Below, piece after piece: positions 22,671-35,669 of a stretch of 64,000 bases of DNA. The translations under genes and the position numbers were made by a program. The notes beneath the pieces were generated by a model. The model was not told the origin of the DNA and did no database searches. It saw only the letters and a list, made by a program, of their open reading frames with translations. The stretch spans positions 2,775,029 to 2,839,028 of the forward strand of contig OZ026843.1 of assembly GCA_964023205.1 (NCBI GenBank). The letters are read 5' to 3'. This stretch comes from Lutraria lutraria (Eukaryota; Mollusca; Bivalvia; Venerida; Mactridae). Every line of letters starts with the position of its first letter. Position 1 is the first letter of the stretch.

Positions 22671-25600
22671 TCAGAAACGACCACGCCTATCTCTTGACCT
22701 TGACCTGCGTCTTTCTCGACTACCAGACCTCCTTTTCCTTTCTCGACTACGTGAGCGGCTGCGTCTTGTCGGTGGTGACCTTGACCTTCAGGATAGAAAG
22801 AAACAACAATTACTCAAATAATTGTCGAAGAATGCCAATGCACAATCACAAAGACTGCAGACTTGTTATAAATGATATTTACAAGTAAGCAAATAAATGA
22901 CAATATTCACAAACTTGAATTTTAAAAACAGTCAAACCTGTGTTAGTGGCCACCTCTGAATATAGGCCATTCTTTAAAAAAACATCAAAATAACTCAGGA
23001 CAAAATGATCTCCGAGTAAACGCCACCTGTCAATAAAGGCCACATATTGTCCTTCCAATAGGTGGCCATTGTTCACACTGTTTGACTGTATGTATTGAAT
23101 GTATCAATTAGCTATGCCTCGAAATAAGATGCACAACGCAAATATTTGACTGTGAGGCAAAGTGACCAAAAGTAATAAAGACACACAGCTTCAGAAACAA
23201 ACAAGCTAATAAACTCATCATATCTTAGATATACCGGTCAAAAGTAATGAAACAAACTAATTCTACCTCAGAAAATTATCAAATAAGGTGCATTAAACTA
23301 TGGTATACCTTCTCTTTGATCTGCGTGACCTTCCATACAACTCTCTACGTAATTCTCTCGAGATTGGCTTCAAGTGCATGAAGTTACAGAAACCTCCTCT
23401 TGTACATTCACTGAAAGAAACATATTCCAAGTAAGACAACATAATATATCCAAGTAAAATTAATAAGAACAATAAAAGAGACAGTGTCTAAATTTCAGTA
23501 TTTGTTTCATTAAATAGTACATGGGTAAATCTATTTATTTGATAAGATTTAATGCCATTTGCAACATTATTTTAGTTATATTGAGTTACCAACTGGTACA
23601 TATCCTTATCAGCTTCACTGGACCCATGTACTAACCATGTTCTATCAGCAAGCTACCCCACAAAATTCAGAAGTGGAGGACAATTCAACATAGGACGTCA
23701 AATTTTCATGGACAGTATGAGGGTTCAAACTAACAATCTCTTGATCAATAAACCAACATTTTCACAGTCTTCGAATCAGTTGGTTGCCTGGCTGTGCGGA
23801 ACGATTTTTTCCTTCTTTAAGTCCTTATTCGGACAACCTATTTTTTGGAAGTTTTCTTCATATTAAAAGTATATTGGCTGGCAACCTGCATCAAAAAACT
23901 AATTCAAAGACTGCTTTAACCACTGAGCTAACCGGGTGGGTTGCATGGTTAAATAAAAAGGAGAGATTTCTATATAAACTAATTAAAAGGAACTACACAG
24001 TAAATAGATGATTTGACTTTCAATATTCCCTTTCATCTATAAGCAATTAGTGTTATTTCGATTGCCGCTATGTCATCGACTCTAAATCTGGGAATCTGCG
24101 TGCTGTCATATAACTGGAATACAACAGGAGTCAAGCTGAGTCAGACAACAAACAATACAAATTTATACATACCCCATTTCATACTGTCTACAACAGGCTT
24201 CCCTGAAGTCAGTAACTGGTGATAATTCAGAATGTATGGGTCGACCATTAAACCATCGGTTGTTGAGGTCATTCACTGCTTTCTCAGCATCTTCTTCATA
24301 ACGAAACTAAAATCATAAAGAAATTTGTTTGCATGTTCAATGATAAATTATTTTCATTTGGCTAGGTTTACAATAACCCCTTAGGTTTCTAACAGCATAA
24401 AAACCCAAAATGCAACCATAGTGACATGTAGTTTTACAAAAACATTTGGGGATGAATCATGCTTAAAACCGAAAGCGCAACTTTTCTCTCTGGCCTAATT
24501 TACACTTTGGGAAACAAGGGTACATGAGCAAGTGATGGAATCATACACTAACAGGATTCCAAAACAGAAACCCCTTTCCCCTGATATGTACTTAGTGATA
24601 TACAGTATAATGATGTATTTAATACCATGATGTCTTTTTTGAAAATTTGACACAAGTAAGCAACTAAGTTGTACATTACAACTGTACTGCCATGATTCAG
24701 GAAGACCACCTCATTATAACAACAAATTCTTTTAGACCAGTCTTCATTTATTCCTCATTTCAAATTAATAACAAGCAAATTTGTAGAATTGACATCCCTC
24801 ACCTAACAGCCGGACGGACAATGTCAAAACTATATCCCTCTGCTTTTGGCGAGAGATGATAAGATCATTTCACTATAAAGCCAGTTTCATTTTATCCCAG
24901 GAGTGGACTTAATATCAAGGTTGTATTGTACTTACCTTTACATATACATTTCCAACAAGATGATCTCCCATATTGTCACATACATTCATCTCTTCAATCT
25001 CTCCATACTAAAAACAGATTATACATACAATAATTTAACAAAATTAGACAAAGTGGAAATAGGTTTGTTTGTTTTTCCTAGACAACAAAAACATATACAA
25101 AAGTATACAAAATGTTGCTTTATCATCACCTTCACAAACACATCACGTTAGTAATGAGAGTTAGCCCAATTTATTACAGAATTACGCGTGTCACTGTGTA
25201 TTGCAGATACGATAGTTTACCCATCCTCTGCACCAGTACATTGGAAATAAATATTTTCTATCAAATTGTCACAAAATAACAAATGTTCCACCAGTTTTTC
25301 TACCCGAGATCTCTCAGTGAGTGGTAATGTGCTCTACGGACTGAGCCATACAGCTCTCATGTTATACAAAACAACAAGCAGGGCTTTCATTTGACCCTTA
25401 AAATGGTATTTTAGACTCTTGATTTAGCAAATTAAGCTTATAGAACTGACTAGTGAGTATTTGTGCAAAAGGGTCAAATTTACAATTGAATATTAAGTAA
25501 ATAATTTTGTTGATTTATCAAATTACTATGAGCTAAGGATCAGTTCTGACCCCTAAACATTTGACACCTAGTGAGCAACCTAACAAGCATATATATTAAC

Positions 25601-28600
25601 CAACAAGCTACAACATAGAACATAATCAATTAATCAATTTATATTCTTTCCACAGACAAAGGTTTGAACTTTTCTGAAATCAGTAATAACACTCATACCA
25701 TTGTAATACATTAACCATGTTTAAAAATCTACCAGTACTTTAACAAACACACCATAAAAATTCTGGAAATAATATCTGACATTGTCTGCACTACACTATC
25801 TTAATGTGTTTTTTTTTCAAAAGAATATTTAAGAAATACAACATTATACAAGAATCAAGAGACCTAAAATACACCTACATTGTATTAATGCCACTATAAC
25901 TGATCTTCATTTGAATCTTATATAAGCAAACCTGTGGACTAAGGTCACCAAATAACGAGCAGAAATGATCTTTATGAACAAACGACCTTTATTCAGAGCT
26001 TTATTGAAAATTCTGTGTTGAATAGTAACTGTTGGTCACAGGTGACTTTAATATCACAGGTAGTCACAACTCAAGGTTTACTGTATATAGAGTGATGTGG
26101 AACTAGAAAAATATAAAGTGATCTAACTTAGGTGCCAACAATTTTTGTTTCTGGTTACACGATCTACCCTAATTCTTCCCTGCAGCCCTAGACTTTTAAC
26201 CACAGGTACTTGACACAATTTTTTTCATATATGTTCATAGTATCTATAATAATAGATCATAATAGTATCTATTATTATAGATACTATGAACATCTATATG
26301 AAAAAAAAATTGTGTCAAGTACCTGTGGTTTTAACTAGGTCCATTTAATGGTACACCCACTTTCTCACTTTTTACCTTTCTGTACACTTTCAGGAACAAT
26401 AAAAAGCCTTTATCTACCAGCGGCGAGCCTATTAATGAGTATGTAACCAGAAACAAAAACAAGTTTCTTACACCTTAGTGTTATAGTAACACGGTGAAAG
26501 AACTTAATTTGAGGATAACAAAGCAAAACCAAATGAAACACTATGTGAGATACAACAACTGAACAAAAACATAATATCTATATCTACGAGACAGAAATAA
26601 CCAAAGTAGACAATATCGACAAAATACTACAACAGACAACAAATGTTTTTCTCAGAAGACTTTTCAGCCAACCATGTACAAATATGCACAACCTTTCTAT
26701 CCTTTCCAGTTTGCATGAAATAAAACGCCCCAACCAGGAAAACTGGGTAATTCACTTTGGTATGGAGAGAAATAAAGAAATTTGTGTAACACCACTAGGC
26801 CTGGTTTCATTTTTTACTCAAATTACTTCACACTAAAATCATGAGAAAATAGCATACAGTCATAATTCTGAATCCAAGACCTGTTAGTTTCACAGTTTCA
26901 AATCAAGTAACACTTCATGAATTACCAGTAATAAGGACAACTTTGACAAGGGGACAAACAAGATTTTAAAAAAATTATTAGTCGCCAAACATGAACAACT
27001 AAACACATCACATAAATGGTTAACAATATTTAAAGTATTCATGAACACCCATTTTGGTTGCAGAGTTACATTTGAATTTTCTTATTAATACTTAAGATAA
27101 AAATTTCTTCATGATAGTCACATATACTAATGTTAGTGTGTTAAGCAACTTTAAAACTCACAGCACTTCTACAATTTTTTTAATAAGATTCACAATTCAA
27201 CATCTATTTGTGAACAAATGACCAAATTTTTGTACCACTTTGTCAAGTGCATCAAAAGCATCCTTCCAAAATTGTCACAGAAAAGATTAGTACTTATTAC
27301 GAAAATCAATACAAAATATCTACATTTTTTAATTATAATTATCATGGTAGTAGGGGTTATAATGCAAATATCATTATTATGCTATTTCTGTTTATTTTCA
27401 AGCGTAGCAATAAGACCATAACTGGGTCTGAAATAAGACTTACATATTGTATTTCATGCATTGTAACAAATAGCATGATATAAAATTGAAGACAATGACC
27501 AAAAGATCAGAACAAAAAAGATACAAAATGAACAGTTACCATACTTAAGACAAGAGAAATACACTTCAGTTAAGATTTTCTCCAACTCAAAATGATTTTT
27601 AGATGTACTGCATATTAAGAACTTCAAATCAGATAAATAACTTAAAAATGGTAATAATCATAATTAAGGCAATATTTGTAGACAACATTCAATACATGTT
27701 TAAAAAAATTATTTCGCTCATGAATATAATATTTTTTTTCAAATAAAAATAAATTGCAATTCTAATTCTGTCCTCAATGCTTTCTTTATTAAGATTATAT
27801 ATAATGGAATAAAAACACTGAATGAGAAGAAAAAGTAGTGGTATTTATGAATTTAAAGCCTACTTGTGAAATAAACAATATTATAACAGTGTATTGCCTA
27901 CTTTGACTGGGCTTGCTTAACCATGAAATTCCTCTCCAATTTTTTTTTACAAGAAATCTTATTTCAAACCCTGTTTCATCTATTTTTTTATTTACCTTTT
28001 CCATCTCAACATAAATTTCCTCAAAGAACTCATCATAGTGCTGTTGGATTTCAAGCTCATCCATTTGGACTGAGAAATAAAAATAAAAGAAAAATAGGAA
28101 ACTCCCAAAACTGTACATCAGTTAACCAGTACTTTCTTTCATTAACATAACTACATTGTCCCGAATTAGCAACTGAATAAGAAATTTCCATCCTTGGTCA
28201 CTTTAAGACTGAATAGTGATTCACCAATTGCCAACCATTGAAATAATGAGCTTTTAATACTACTAAAATACGCTTTGTGAGTTACTTAACTTACTATCAC
28301 CAGTTCTTTTGAAAGATAAGGTAAGCTCCGATGCCTTAGAATAATAAAGCTAGGAGGAGTGTATATATGTATGTCATTCCTGATCAATTTATTCTAAGGC
28401 ATCAAATTATCCCAGTCAAATTCTTCATTTAAAAATAATGCAGTTGGATGAATATATAACAAATCAATGTGTCTTATTCCCATATCACAACCAACCCATC
28501 GAAGACATCAAAATGAAAGAATGGAAATGACTTATTAGTTGATACCACTTTTTGTATCACGGCAATGTCAGATTTTACAGCTTCATTTGGGCAAAGTTTA

Positions 28601-31600
28601 AGTGTACAGATTTTCACATAGCTTACCTTCTTGTCCAAAAAATGGCTGGCTGAAAGTCAAACTGAGTTAAAGCTGAAGAAATAAAAGTACATCCCACATA
28701 AACATGTTGCTTAAGAATTTGGACAGTTTTCCTGGCCTCAATTTGACTATTAAAGTAAGTTAATTAGTCATACATTTTAAGAATCGTCATTATATTTTAA
28801 GATTTATCATAATATTTATCTATGTTCATGAATGTCACATTAGGCAGAGCATTTAACAACTCACAAGTTTACTATGCTAAATTATGAGTAAAATCAAATG
28901 CCCTAAGCTTGTTCATTATAACAAAGAGTTCTTTTTCAACAACTTTCTTTTTGCCATGTTTGCAAAGATATTTCTTATGTGATAAAAATAAGGGTGTAGA
29001 ATAACATAATTATTTTTTTGTGATATTTTGCTAGTAGTCAAGTAACAAAATTTTATTTCAGCAAAACCAGGATTTCATTTTGAATGATTTAAAATTTTTG
29101 TGGTAAATCACTAATTGACCAAACATTTATTGTACACCCCAAACAGATTGAACCAACAAATATATCCAGATTGAAGCAACATGTTTCTTAATCATCCATG
29201 ACTTTACACAGAGAGAGGCAACGAACCTTATCCTCTAGTTCAGTAAATACCTCCTCAAAGAAATCATCAAAAGTTTGTTGAGCTTCTACCTCGTCCATCG
29301 TAACTGAAACAATTGATGGTTCACATCCCAAATATGGAGGGATTTCTCTAATGCTATTCATATTGCATACTTATATACATAACTAAACCCTATACTATGT
29401 TATCTAAGTGATGTACACAGGTACTGTACAAATATCAAATTAAAGACATAATTATCTTTACGTCTGACATATCCTTTTAAAATTAACTGCAACAGTAATA
29501 CTTTTTTGTTTATTTCAATCCTCCAATATAAACTGTTACCTTAATCACACATAATAACATGTTTTATAAAGGGAATCTTCAGCATTATATCAATAACAAA
29601 ACTTACTATTTTATCAAAGATTAAGAGAATGTTACTTTCACACAAGAAGGAAGTAAAGATGCATATTTTAATTTTTATACAAACAAAAACACAGACATAG
29701 GAAGATTGTAATTTTCAAATACTTACAAGTGTTAATGTTAACAAGAATAAAACTGCATGTTAGAGCTGTGTTAGAGAATGAAAAATATTTCTCTAAAAGT
29801 ATTGAGTAACAAATAACCAATTGATGACATGTTCACACACATATGCACTATTCAGCAAACATATAAAGATATCAATGAACTAAGATAGATAATCACAAAT
29901 AAATATAATGATCACTGAACCATCTATACAGTTACTTAATAAGTACATCAAAATAAGTTGTTCAAACATTATATTCATACATCGTATTACATGTAGATTA
30001 ATAACTTCAAAACAAGTAAGTTAGTAAGTGTGGGACTAAGTCAAAATTGTCAAATTTTGCCCAAATATTTTACCTTTCATACAAATAATTAAGTGAACAC
30101 AAAGATTGAATAGGTATACCATTCTAAAAATTGTGAAAATGAACTGACAATATAAATGCTTATATTTCTACAACACACTACTTACTGTGTGATCCATCAG
30201 CTGTGAGTGCTGCATTCTGTGGGTTCAAGTATAAATTTTGAAGAAGTACAGTCTGAAAAAGTGGCACATGTAAAAAAATTATGTATGCAAATGAAATTAA
30301 CATGTAATAGACTTTACAACAACAAAAAAATAATAAGAGTTATAGTGTTTCCTGCAGAGTTTAAGTGAGGCATGGCGTTTTTACGCTAAAAGGGCACTTT
30401 CAGAGCGCGGTTCGAACCATGCAGGGCAAGTTGCCAGATTATTCCTTTAGTTAGTGATGTTCCTTGTCCCTGCATGGTATAATTTGCTATTACAGCAATC
30501 TGTGCAAGATTATGTCTGAATTAATTGTGTTGCTAATTAATGAATATTGCTTAAAATGACTCATCAAGCCAACAAAAGGGGCATATTTATGACAATTGGG
30601 CCCTGTATACAATTTATAAAGGCAGCATGGCGATTTGTCTTTGAGGCATGGCGCAGCGCCGTCCTAAAAAGACCTTGAGGAAACACTAGAGTTATTGAAT
30701 GGCAATCTAACAAAAGGAAATGTTAATTTTTTTTTGTTAATGGTTTCTAAGTATTGTTCCTCTTGGCAATGAGAGATATTTTAAAACTATGAATTACCTG
30801 ACTAAAAGTAGGTTTATTGTGAAGTCTTGAACATCTTTCTCCATGTCGACATGCTCCAATTTTGAAGTAAAATGAACAGTTTACTCTGAAAACAAGGACC
30901 ATCAATGTAAATCAACATATTAGTGTATCAACCTGATCTAAAATCATATTCATAATCATGACAATAACTGATCATAATCAAAGACAAAACATTTCAACAT
31001 TGATTTATCTGAGCCATGAATGTGTAGGATTACTAGGAATGGGTACATATTCTGAAATAATCCAACTCTTCTTCCTCCAAATACTGTACTATATCCCTCT
31101 CTGGGGCATCATCGTACAGATATTGATAACAGAGGCACAATTTATCATGACACCAGCAGTTAATGAGTTATCTGCCTTTACACATGTGACCGGTTTCATT
31201 TTCCATGTATACAGTATTTATAAGTGGAGAAAAACTACACTTGAATTAATGCACTTTCAAAAAAATATGCTGGTATGAGTTTACTATGACTATGAGTTTA
31301 GAAATTTATGTTTTTTAACCTAGCCTACATGTTCTGAACGGTTCACATATATTGTACTTATCATGACTATCAGGTTTAAATTGGAAAGTTCACACACGCA
31401 AATATGCATTTTTAAGCAGTTTATCATTTGCATAAACATAATCGCAGATAAGCCTATATTCAGGGGTTGTAACAGGACAAGATTCTCAATCCTGAAAATT
31501 AGCCGGGGGTCTGGGGAGCGCAGGTCCCCAGCAGGGTCGAGGGCAGAGCCCTTGTGGGGGGTTCAATGCCCCCCGAAGCAAAACGATTTTGAATTAATTT

Positions 31601-31971
31601 AGAAATTGGAATAGCTGTATACATCATTATTTTTTCTAAAATAAGATATACTTCAACAACAGAAGGGGAAAAAACCCTATCATCTGATCGTTGACACTTC
31701 ATCATTACTTACATAATGTCACGCTAGCAATACAATCGATTAAATCAATAAAAGGAACAAAACAATGAGAAGGGCGAAACGACTGAGGACGAATCACGCA
31801 CAAACGTTCGGCATACGAACACGATTTACCGCCTGCACAATTATAAGTGTATCAAAATCAATCTTCTTACGAAACATCATTAAGTGATATACTGATTTAG
31901 AAAGAGTTTGTTTCGATAAGTACTCACTTGTCTTTTTCGGTTCCAAAAATCGATGCGAGATACTCGGCCAT
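22671..31971 (-). CDS. U2AF1: U2 snRNP auxiliary factor 35 kDa subunit
   Basis: Coding exons, 5' to 3' on the minus strand: 31971-31928, 30885-30798, 30252-30186, then either 29303-29227 or 28069-27996, 25007-24936, 24306-24173, 23410-23309, 22785-22671. All junctions have GT-AG signals and the phases agree, giving 231 or 232 residues (human about 240). The protein starts [15 protein letters not shown]. It then has a first CCCH zinc finger ([20 protein letters not shown], including the conserved Ser after the third Cys), a UHM/RRM-like domain containing YGEIEEMNV and [17 protein letters not shown], a second CCCH finger ([11 protein letters not shown]), and a short Arg-Ser tail ending RRGRF. 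In animals this subunit binds the 3' splice-site AG and heterodimerises with U2AF2 in the nucleus. The gene is transcribed away from PSENEN and converges on the gene ending at 21508. Introns carry SINE and MITE copies. Confidence 0.97.
22929..23088. mobile_element. Small mariner-like MITE, copy A
   Basis: Ends CAGTCAAACCTG and a right end reading TTTGACTG are inverted, and GTGGCCACCTC near the left is mirrored by AGGTGGCC near the right. About 160 bp, non-coding, in the last U2AF1 intron. Related copies are at 36313-36481, 38253-38443 and 49221-49582. Confidence 0.65.
25290..25375 (-). mobile_element. tRNA-like SINE head
   Basis: On the minus strand the sequence reads TATGGCTCAGTCCGTAGAGC, like a tRNA 5' half with an A box, then ACTGAGAGATCTCGGGT. 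It lies within an intron of U2AF1 and cannot be folded into a full tRNA, so a SINE head or fragment is the best reading. Confidence 0.5.
26138..26462. mobile_element. Inverted-repeat element with a nested palindrome, TTTCTGGTTA-terminus family (copy 3)
   Basis: Left end ATTTTTGTTTCTGGTTAC and right end GTAACCAGAAACAAAAAC are inverted. Nested inside, 26198-26260 and 26270-26330 are a near-perfect inverted repeat (outermost bases AACCACAGGTACTTGACACA). Located in a U2AF1 intron; non-coding. Confidence 0.7.
27996..28069 (-). other. U2AF1: U2AF1 alternative exon, version 1 (74 nt)
   Basis: Acceptor TTATTTCTCAG and donor AAG/GTAAAT enclose an exon entered in phase 1 and left in phase 0. It encodes [17 protein letters not shown] followed by IYVEMEK, matching the start of the U2AF35 UHM. 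It is the downstream member of a pair with 29227-29303. Confidence 0.9.
28329..28404. repeat. Hairpin with 15-bp arms
   Basis: GATGCCTTAGAATAA is mirrored by TTATTCTAAGGCATC with a 46-base loop, in a U2AF1 intron upstream of alternative exon version 1. Its origin is unknown. Confidence 0.6.
29227..29303 (-). other. U2AF1: U2AF1 alternative exon, version 2 (77 nt)
   Basis: Acceptor TTGTTTCAG and donor AAG/GTTCGT enclose an exon with the same phases as 27996-28069. It encodes [17 protein letters not shown] followed by VFTELEDK. Including both exons would add 151 nt and break the frame, so they must be used one at a time. Confidence 0.9.
30344..30687 (+). mobile_element. hAT-like MITE with intact target duplication (copy 1)
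   Basis: 344 bp. Ends AGTGTTTCCT and AGGAAACACT are inverted, and AGAGTTAT stands directly on both sides (30336-30343 and 30688-30695), an 8-bp duplication as made by hAT transposases. Non-coding; in a U2AF1 intron. A second copy in the same orientation is at 48741-49116. Confidence 0.85.
31480..31590. repeat. GC-rich dispersed repeat fragment
   Basis: An abrupt GC-rich patch in AT-rich DNA with GGGGGTCTGGGGAGCGCAGG, GAGGGCAGAGCCC and GCCCCCCGAAGC. A similar, shorter patch is near 47870-47945. The composition break suggests inserted repeat DNA; class unknown. Confidence 0.45.
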
Positions 31972-32572
31972 ACTCTCTAGTGCGTGTAAAACGTCACAAC
32001 GTTTGTTGTGGATAGCAAATATCGATGACGTCACATGAAAGTACACACGGAAGTGCTCATTCACATTGATTAATCATTCTAAAGGTTTTATTTTTTGTCT
32101 TTTAATCTCTTCTGTTATCAAAATTTGTTTCGGATTAATGTTGGTAGAAACTTTTTCTTCTCAAATTATTGTGAATTAAACAGTGTTGCAATCATAGGTG
32201 GATTTTATGAGGTGTTCGATGATTGTAACAAACTGAAAATCTCTGACTTACTCACTTAGTAGTCTGCATGAGTAGAGATTGAACACATGGATGCCTTCTA
32301 TATTGGACACCCAACCAAGTCTGTACTGAAGTTTATTAACTGGAATTTCATTTCGAACTTTTGACATGATGACTATCACTTCCTACTGATCCATCCCCCT
32401 TCCAAGAGCCCATGCCGGTTCCCACAAAATATGGAGAGTCTTATTTTGAATAAAAGTTTTTAGTATTTTCTTCATACATGTTCACATTAGTTTGTGTAAT
32501 TGATTGATAAAAACACTGAAATATTTTTTATTAGTTTCAGATTGCGTTAGGCCCTACATAATATAAAAAGTC
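31972..32572. promoter_or_regulatory. Bidirectional promoter region between U2AF1 and PSENEN
   Basis: The start codons of two divergent genes are 601 bases apart, so this interval must hold both promoters and 5' UTRs. It contains a perfect CRE (TGACGTCA, 32026-32033) close to U2AF1. No TATA box at a convincing spacing was found. Shared control is inference. Confidence 0.6.
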
Positions 32573-33881
32573 ATGGATCTCAGAAGAGTGAAACTTGAAG
32601 AAAAACTTGATTTATGTAGAAAATATTACTTGGGTAAGTATTGAATTTTCAATTTTGAAAGAAATAATGTCACAAAGACAGTACAACACAAAATAATACA
32701 TTGCAACTTAAAAAATATGGCATACTGAAACTAATGGGTACATTAAAAATAATAAAATGCAGTACCGTTATTTTGTTACAAATACTATTACAATTGAATA
32801 CAGTACTTAAGATTTATTCTATGCAATTGAATATTTTGGTATTTATCAATTGCTTGAATATGACATTAATATTGTACATCTCATGTATATTAAGTAATAT
32901 CTTATTGTTGGCTGTACTTGTATTATATCTTTTCAAGGTGGCTTTGCGTTACTACCATTCCTTTGGTTCGTTAACTCAGTCTGGTTTTTCCGGGAAGCTT
33001 TCTTGAAACCACCATATCCACAACAGCCCCAGATCAGGACATGTAAGTAGCCTATTATTATCTTATTTAAAAAAGTAATAAGCTTCAATGATTTGATCAT
33101 ATTGAATTATGTCTTTATCAGCACCTTTGTTATATCCAACTAATGCAGTATACACGTACAAACAGCTATCCATCATATTAATTCCATGCAGACCTGATTG
33201 ACAAGGAAATAATTTTCACTGGTCAAATTTTGCCTAACATCAGTATCAGTGTTTTTTTTCTGGATGTGCGGCTCTTAGAATGGAGATATAGCATTGTGAG
33301 GGAAAATAATATGACCTGACATACATGTTCACCTGCAGTTAATTACCAATTGAGTTAAGGATATAACTTGATTGTTAAAAACAAAAACTCTTTCATGTTG
33401 GTCAATTTAATTACCTTTTTACCAAAAATATCTTCAAGAAATATGAGATTAACTAAACGGATTTTTTTTAATGAAGGGAAAACATTTCTTTTCAGACATG
33501 GAATGGGGCAGAATTTTGTCCCAAAATCAGTTAGTTGGCTGAAATGAAATTTTATTGACCCTGATGGACATAAAAATTCTGTAATATTTATGAGTTGAAA
33601 TGTTTCTTCCACATTTAACTAATGTACCCACATTTAGAAATAATACTGATAAATATTTTCTTTAAGGAAGCAAATAAGAACTCATCAAATTAATGGCTTT
33701 AGTGTTTTATTTCAATTTTATTTTATTTCAATTTATTTCAGATGTGTTGCGTTCAATTTTTGGATCAATATTATGGATTTGTATCATAGTGACTTGGGTG
33801 ACAATTTTCCAATTAAAGCGAGCAGATTGGGGAGCCAGTGCTGACTACATTTCATTCATAATACCACAGGGAGAGCCTTGA
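32573..33881 (+). CDS. PSENEN: Gamma-secretase subunit PEN-2
   Basis: Exons 32573-32633, 32938-33042 and 33742-33881 join in frame (donors TTGG/GTAAGT and ACAT/GTAAGT; acceptors TTTTCAAG and TTATTTCAG) to give 101 residues, the usual PEN-2 length. Diagnostic features are the N-terminal [20 protein letters not shown], then [13 protein letters not shown] with [12 protein letters not shown] residues, the first hydrophobic segment, a [13 protein letters not shown] loop, the second membrane segment around [15 protein letters not shown], and the conserved C-terminal DY(I/L)SF motif. PEN-2 is the small membrane subunit needed for maturation of presenilin in gamma-secretase, which cleaves Notch and APP-type proteins. 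Divergently arranged with U2AF1. Confidence 0.97.
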
Positions 33882-34063
33882 TACATGCTGATACTCAAAT
33901 CATTGTAAATATAAATGTGATATTTGTGTTACAAAACTGGGATCTACCATATGAAATATTGAAGTGTATTGTCTTGTTGTGATTTGAATTTTTACTTAAA
34001 TTAAATATTTTATTGTTATTTTGGCAATACACTTTTCAAGACCATAACCAATGACTGTATTGT

Positions 34064-34069
34064 AATAAA
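34064..34069 (+). promoter_or_regulatory. Candidate PSENEN polyadenylation signal
   Basis: AATAAA 183 bases after the PSENEN stop. Several other hexamers follow downstream. Confidence 0.35.
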
Positions 34070-35669
34070 AAAATTCTTCCACACTCAAAACAATGCTACT
34101 TTGTCAAATTTTAAATGGAAATAGATAACAACATCAGTGTTGCTTGGGATGACCCATTAAAGGAGCTCAAAACTCTTATTTCCAATGAGGGTCCATATGA
34201 ATGAGACCAGTATAAATTCCAGCTTTATGTGTCTAAAATTAAATGTGTATGTACTCTGTACAGTCAATCTTATGTGCAATGATGAAATTCCAATGACTTT
34301 AATTATATGTTTTCTCTTTGTACTTTTATTATTTTTTTATGGTTATTCTACATATATAATAATTGTCTAGCTTTGAAAGTTTGATAAAATCTAGGATTAT
34401 GTCCTTTCATCATGATCCATGTAAGTCAATGTTACATGACTTGTATGAAATGTTAAGTCCATATGCAGAAAGTATTCACATGATGTGGCAGACAGGCCCA
34501 ATACTTCATTTATTACAAAGCAAACAAATCCAATCATTTGTATGATCATGCTTCATATTTTTCTGATTTATTTTCAATTTGCTGTGATGTCATTATTTGT
34601 CAACATAAAGTACAGATTCCTGACAAGTAAGCTTGAGATAATGTATGGTCCAATTATTTTATGAATATAAGTTTCATGATTGTTCAGAGTGATTGTAATT
34701 GAAGGAGTCAGTGAAAGAAGGTACCTGTCTCCTTTTTCAAAATGGAGGCACTTTTGCACTCTCCTTTTCAGTCATGATTATAAATGTTTATTTGATTGTG
34801 TTTTCATTATCTTACATCATTAGTTTGTGTAATAAATTCATGAAGTGACATTACTTGTTGATTTCTTTGTTGTATGTGAACATTGATAAGGTCAGTTAAA
34901 AAATTGTCATGCTTCCAGTTACTTGTATTTGACCGAATAAAATAACAGACTTTGCGCAAGGCGCCGGACCAGCAGACTTGTCTGATAGATTGTGTGTTGG
35001 TCTGTTAAAGAATCTTATCTCATCGGTGACTTATTTACCTGATATACATGCATTTATATTTGTTTACTTTTTCAGTCTGACAAATTTCCTTTCGGACCGA
35101 ATGTCTGGCAGTTTTTTTTTACTTTTGGGAAGTCTGAAATAGGGTAGGTATGTTGCAACTGTTATAATTTCTTTCTCTAAGTATACCTTTTCATTTTTGA
35201 GGTATGATAAATCCCCCCAAAATATTGGATAGTTCTGTACAAAACACTAGCAGGGTTCTAGCCAGCCTTATATCGCATGTTGTCCATGACATGCCTTCAG
35301 GCTAACAGTTGTATATTCGACATCCCTTAATTACGTATTCGACATGGCTTGTATACACAGCCAATTATAAAAGCAACTACATCCGATTATGTGCCACGTG
35401 CTGACTCGCTACGTCACTAAGAACAGTGTCAATCAAATACCGATAAACCAATGACAGTCTTGAATGCATGTCGCTGACAAAATCTTAGCCCCGCCTTACC
35501 ACGTGTTTCAACAAAATACTCGATGTTATGACCCTGAAAGTTTGATCAAGTGTGTTGACAAGATTTCCATATAATTATCGCATGGTCACTTTCATTAAAA
35601 CATACATCGTCGTTTGAAGATGTTGATTAGGGTCAGCGACAAAAAATTAGGTCAAACTGGAAAAACAAC

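Noticed and set aside
22609..22888. Plus-strand frames at the end of U2AF1
   Set aside because: They are antisense to the Arg-Ser-coding last exon of U2AF1.
27218..27483. Frames of 67-78 codons inside the U2AF1 intron
   Set aside because: AT-driven composition, no splice signals in phase with U2AF1 and no recognisable motif.
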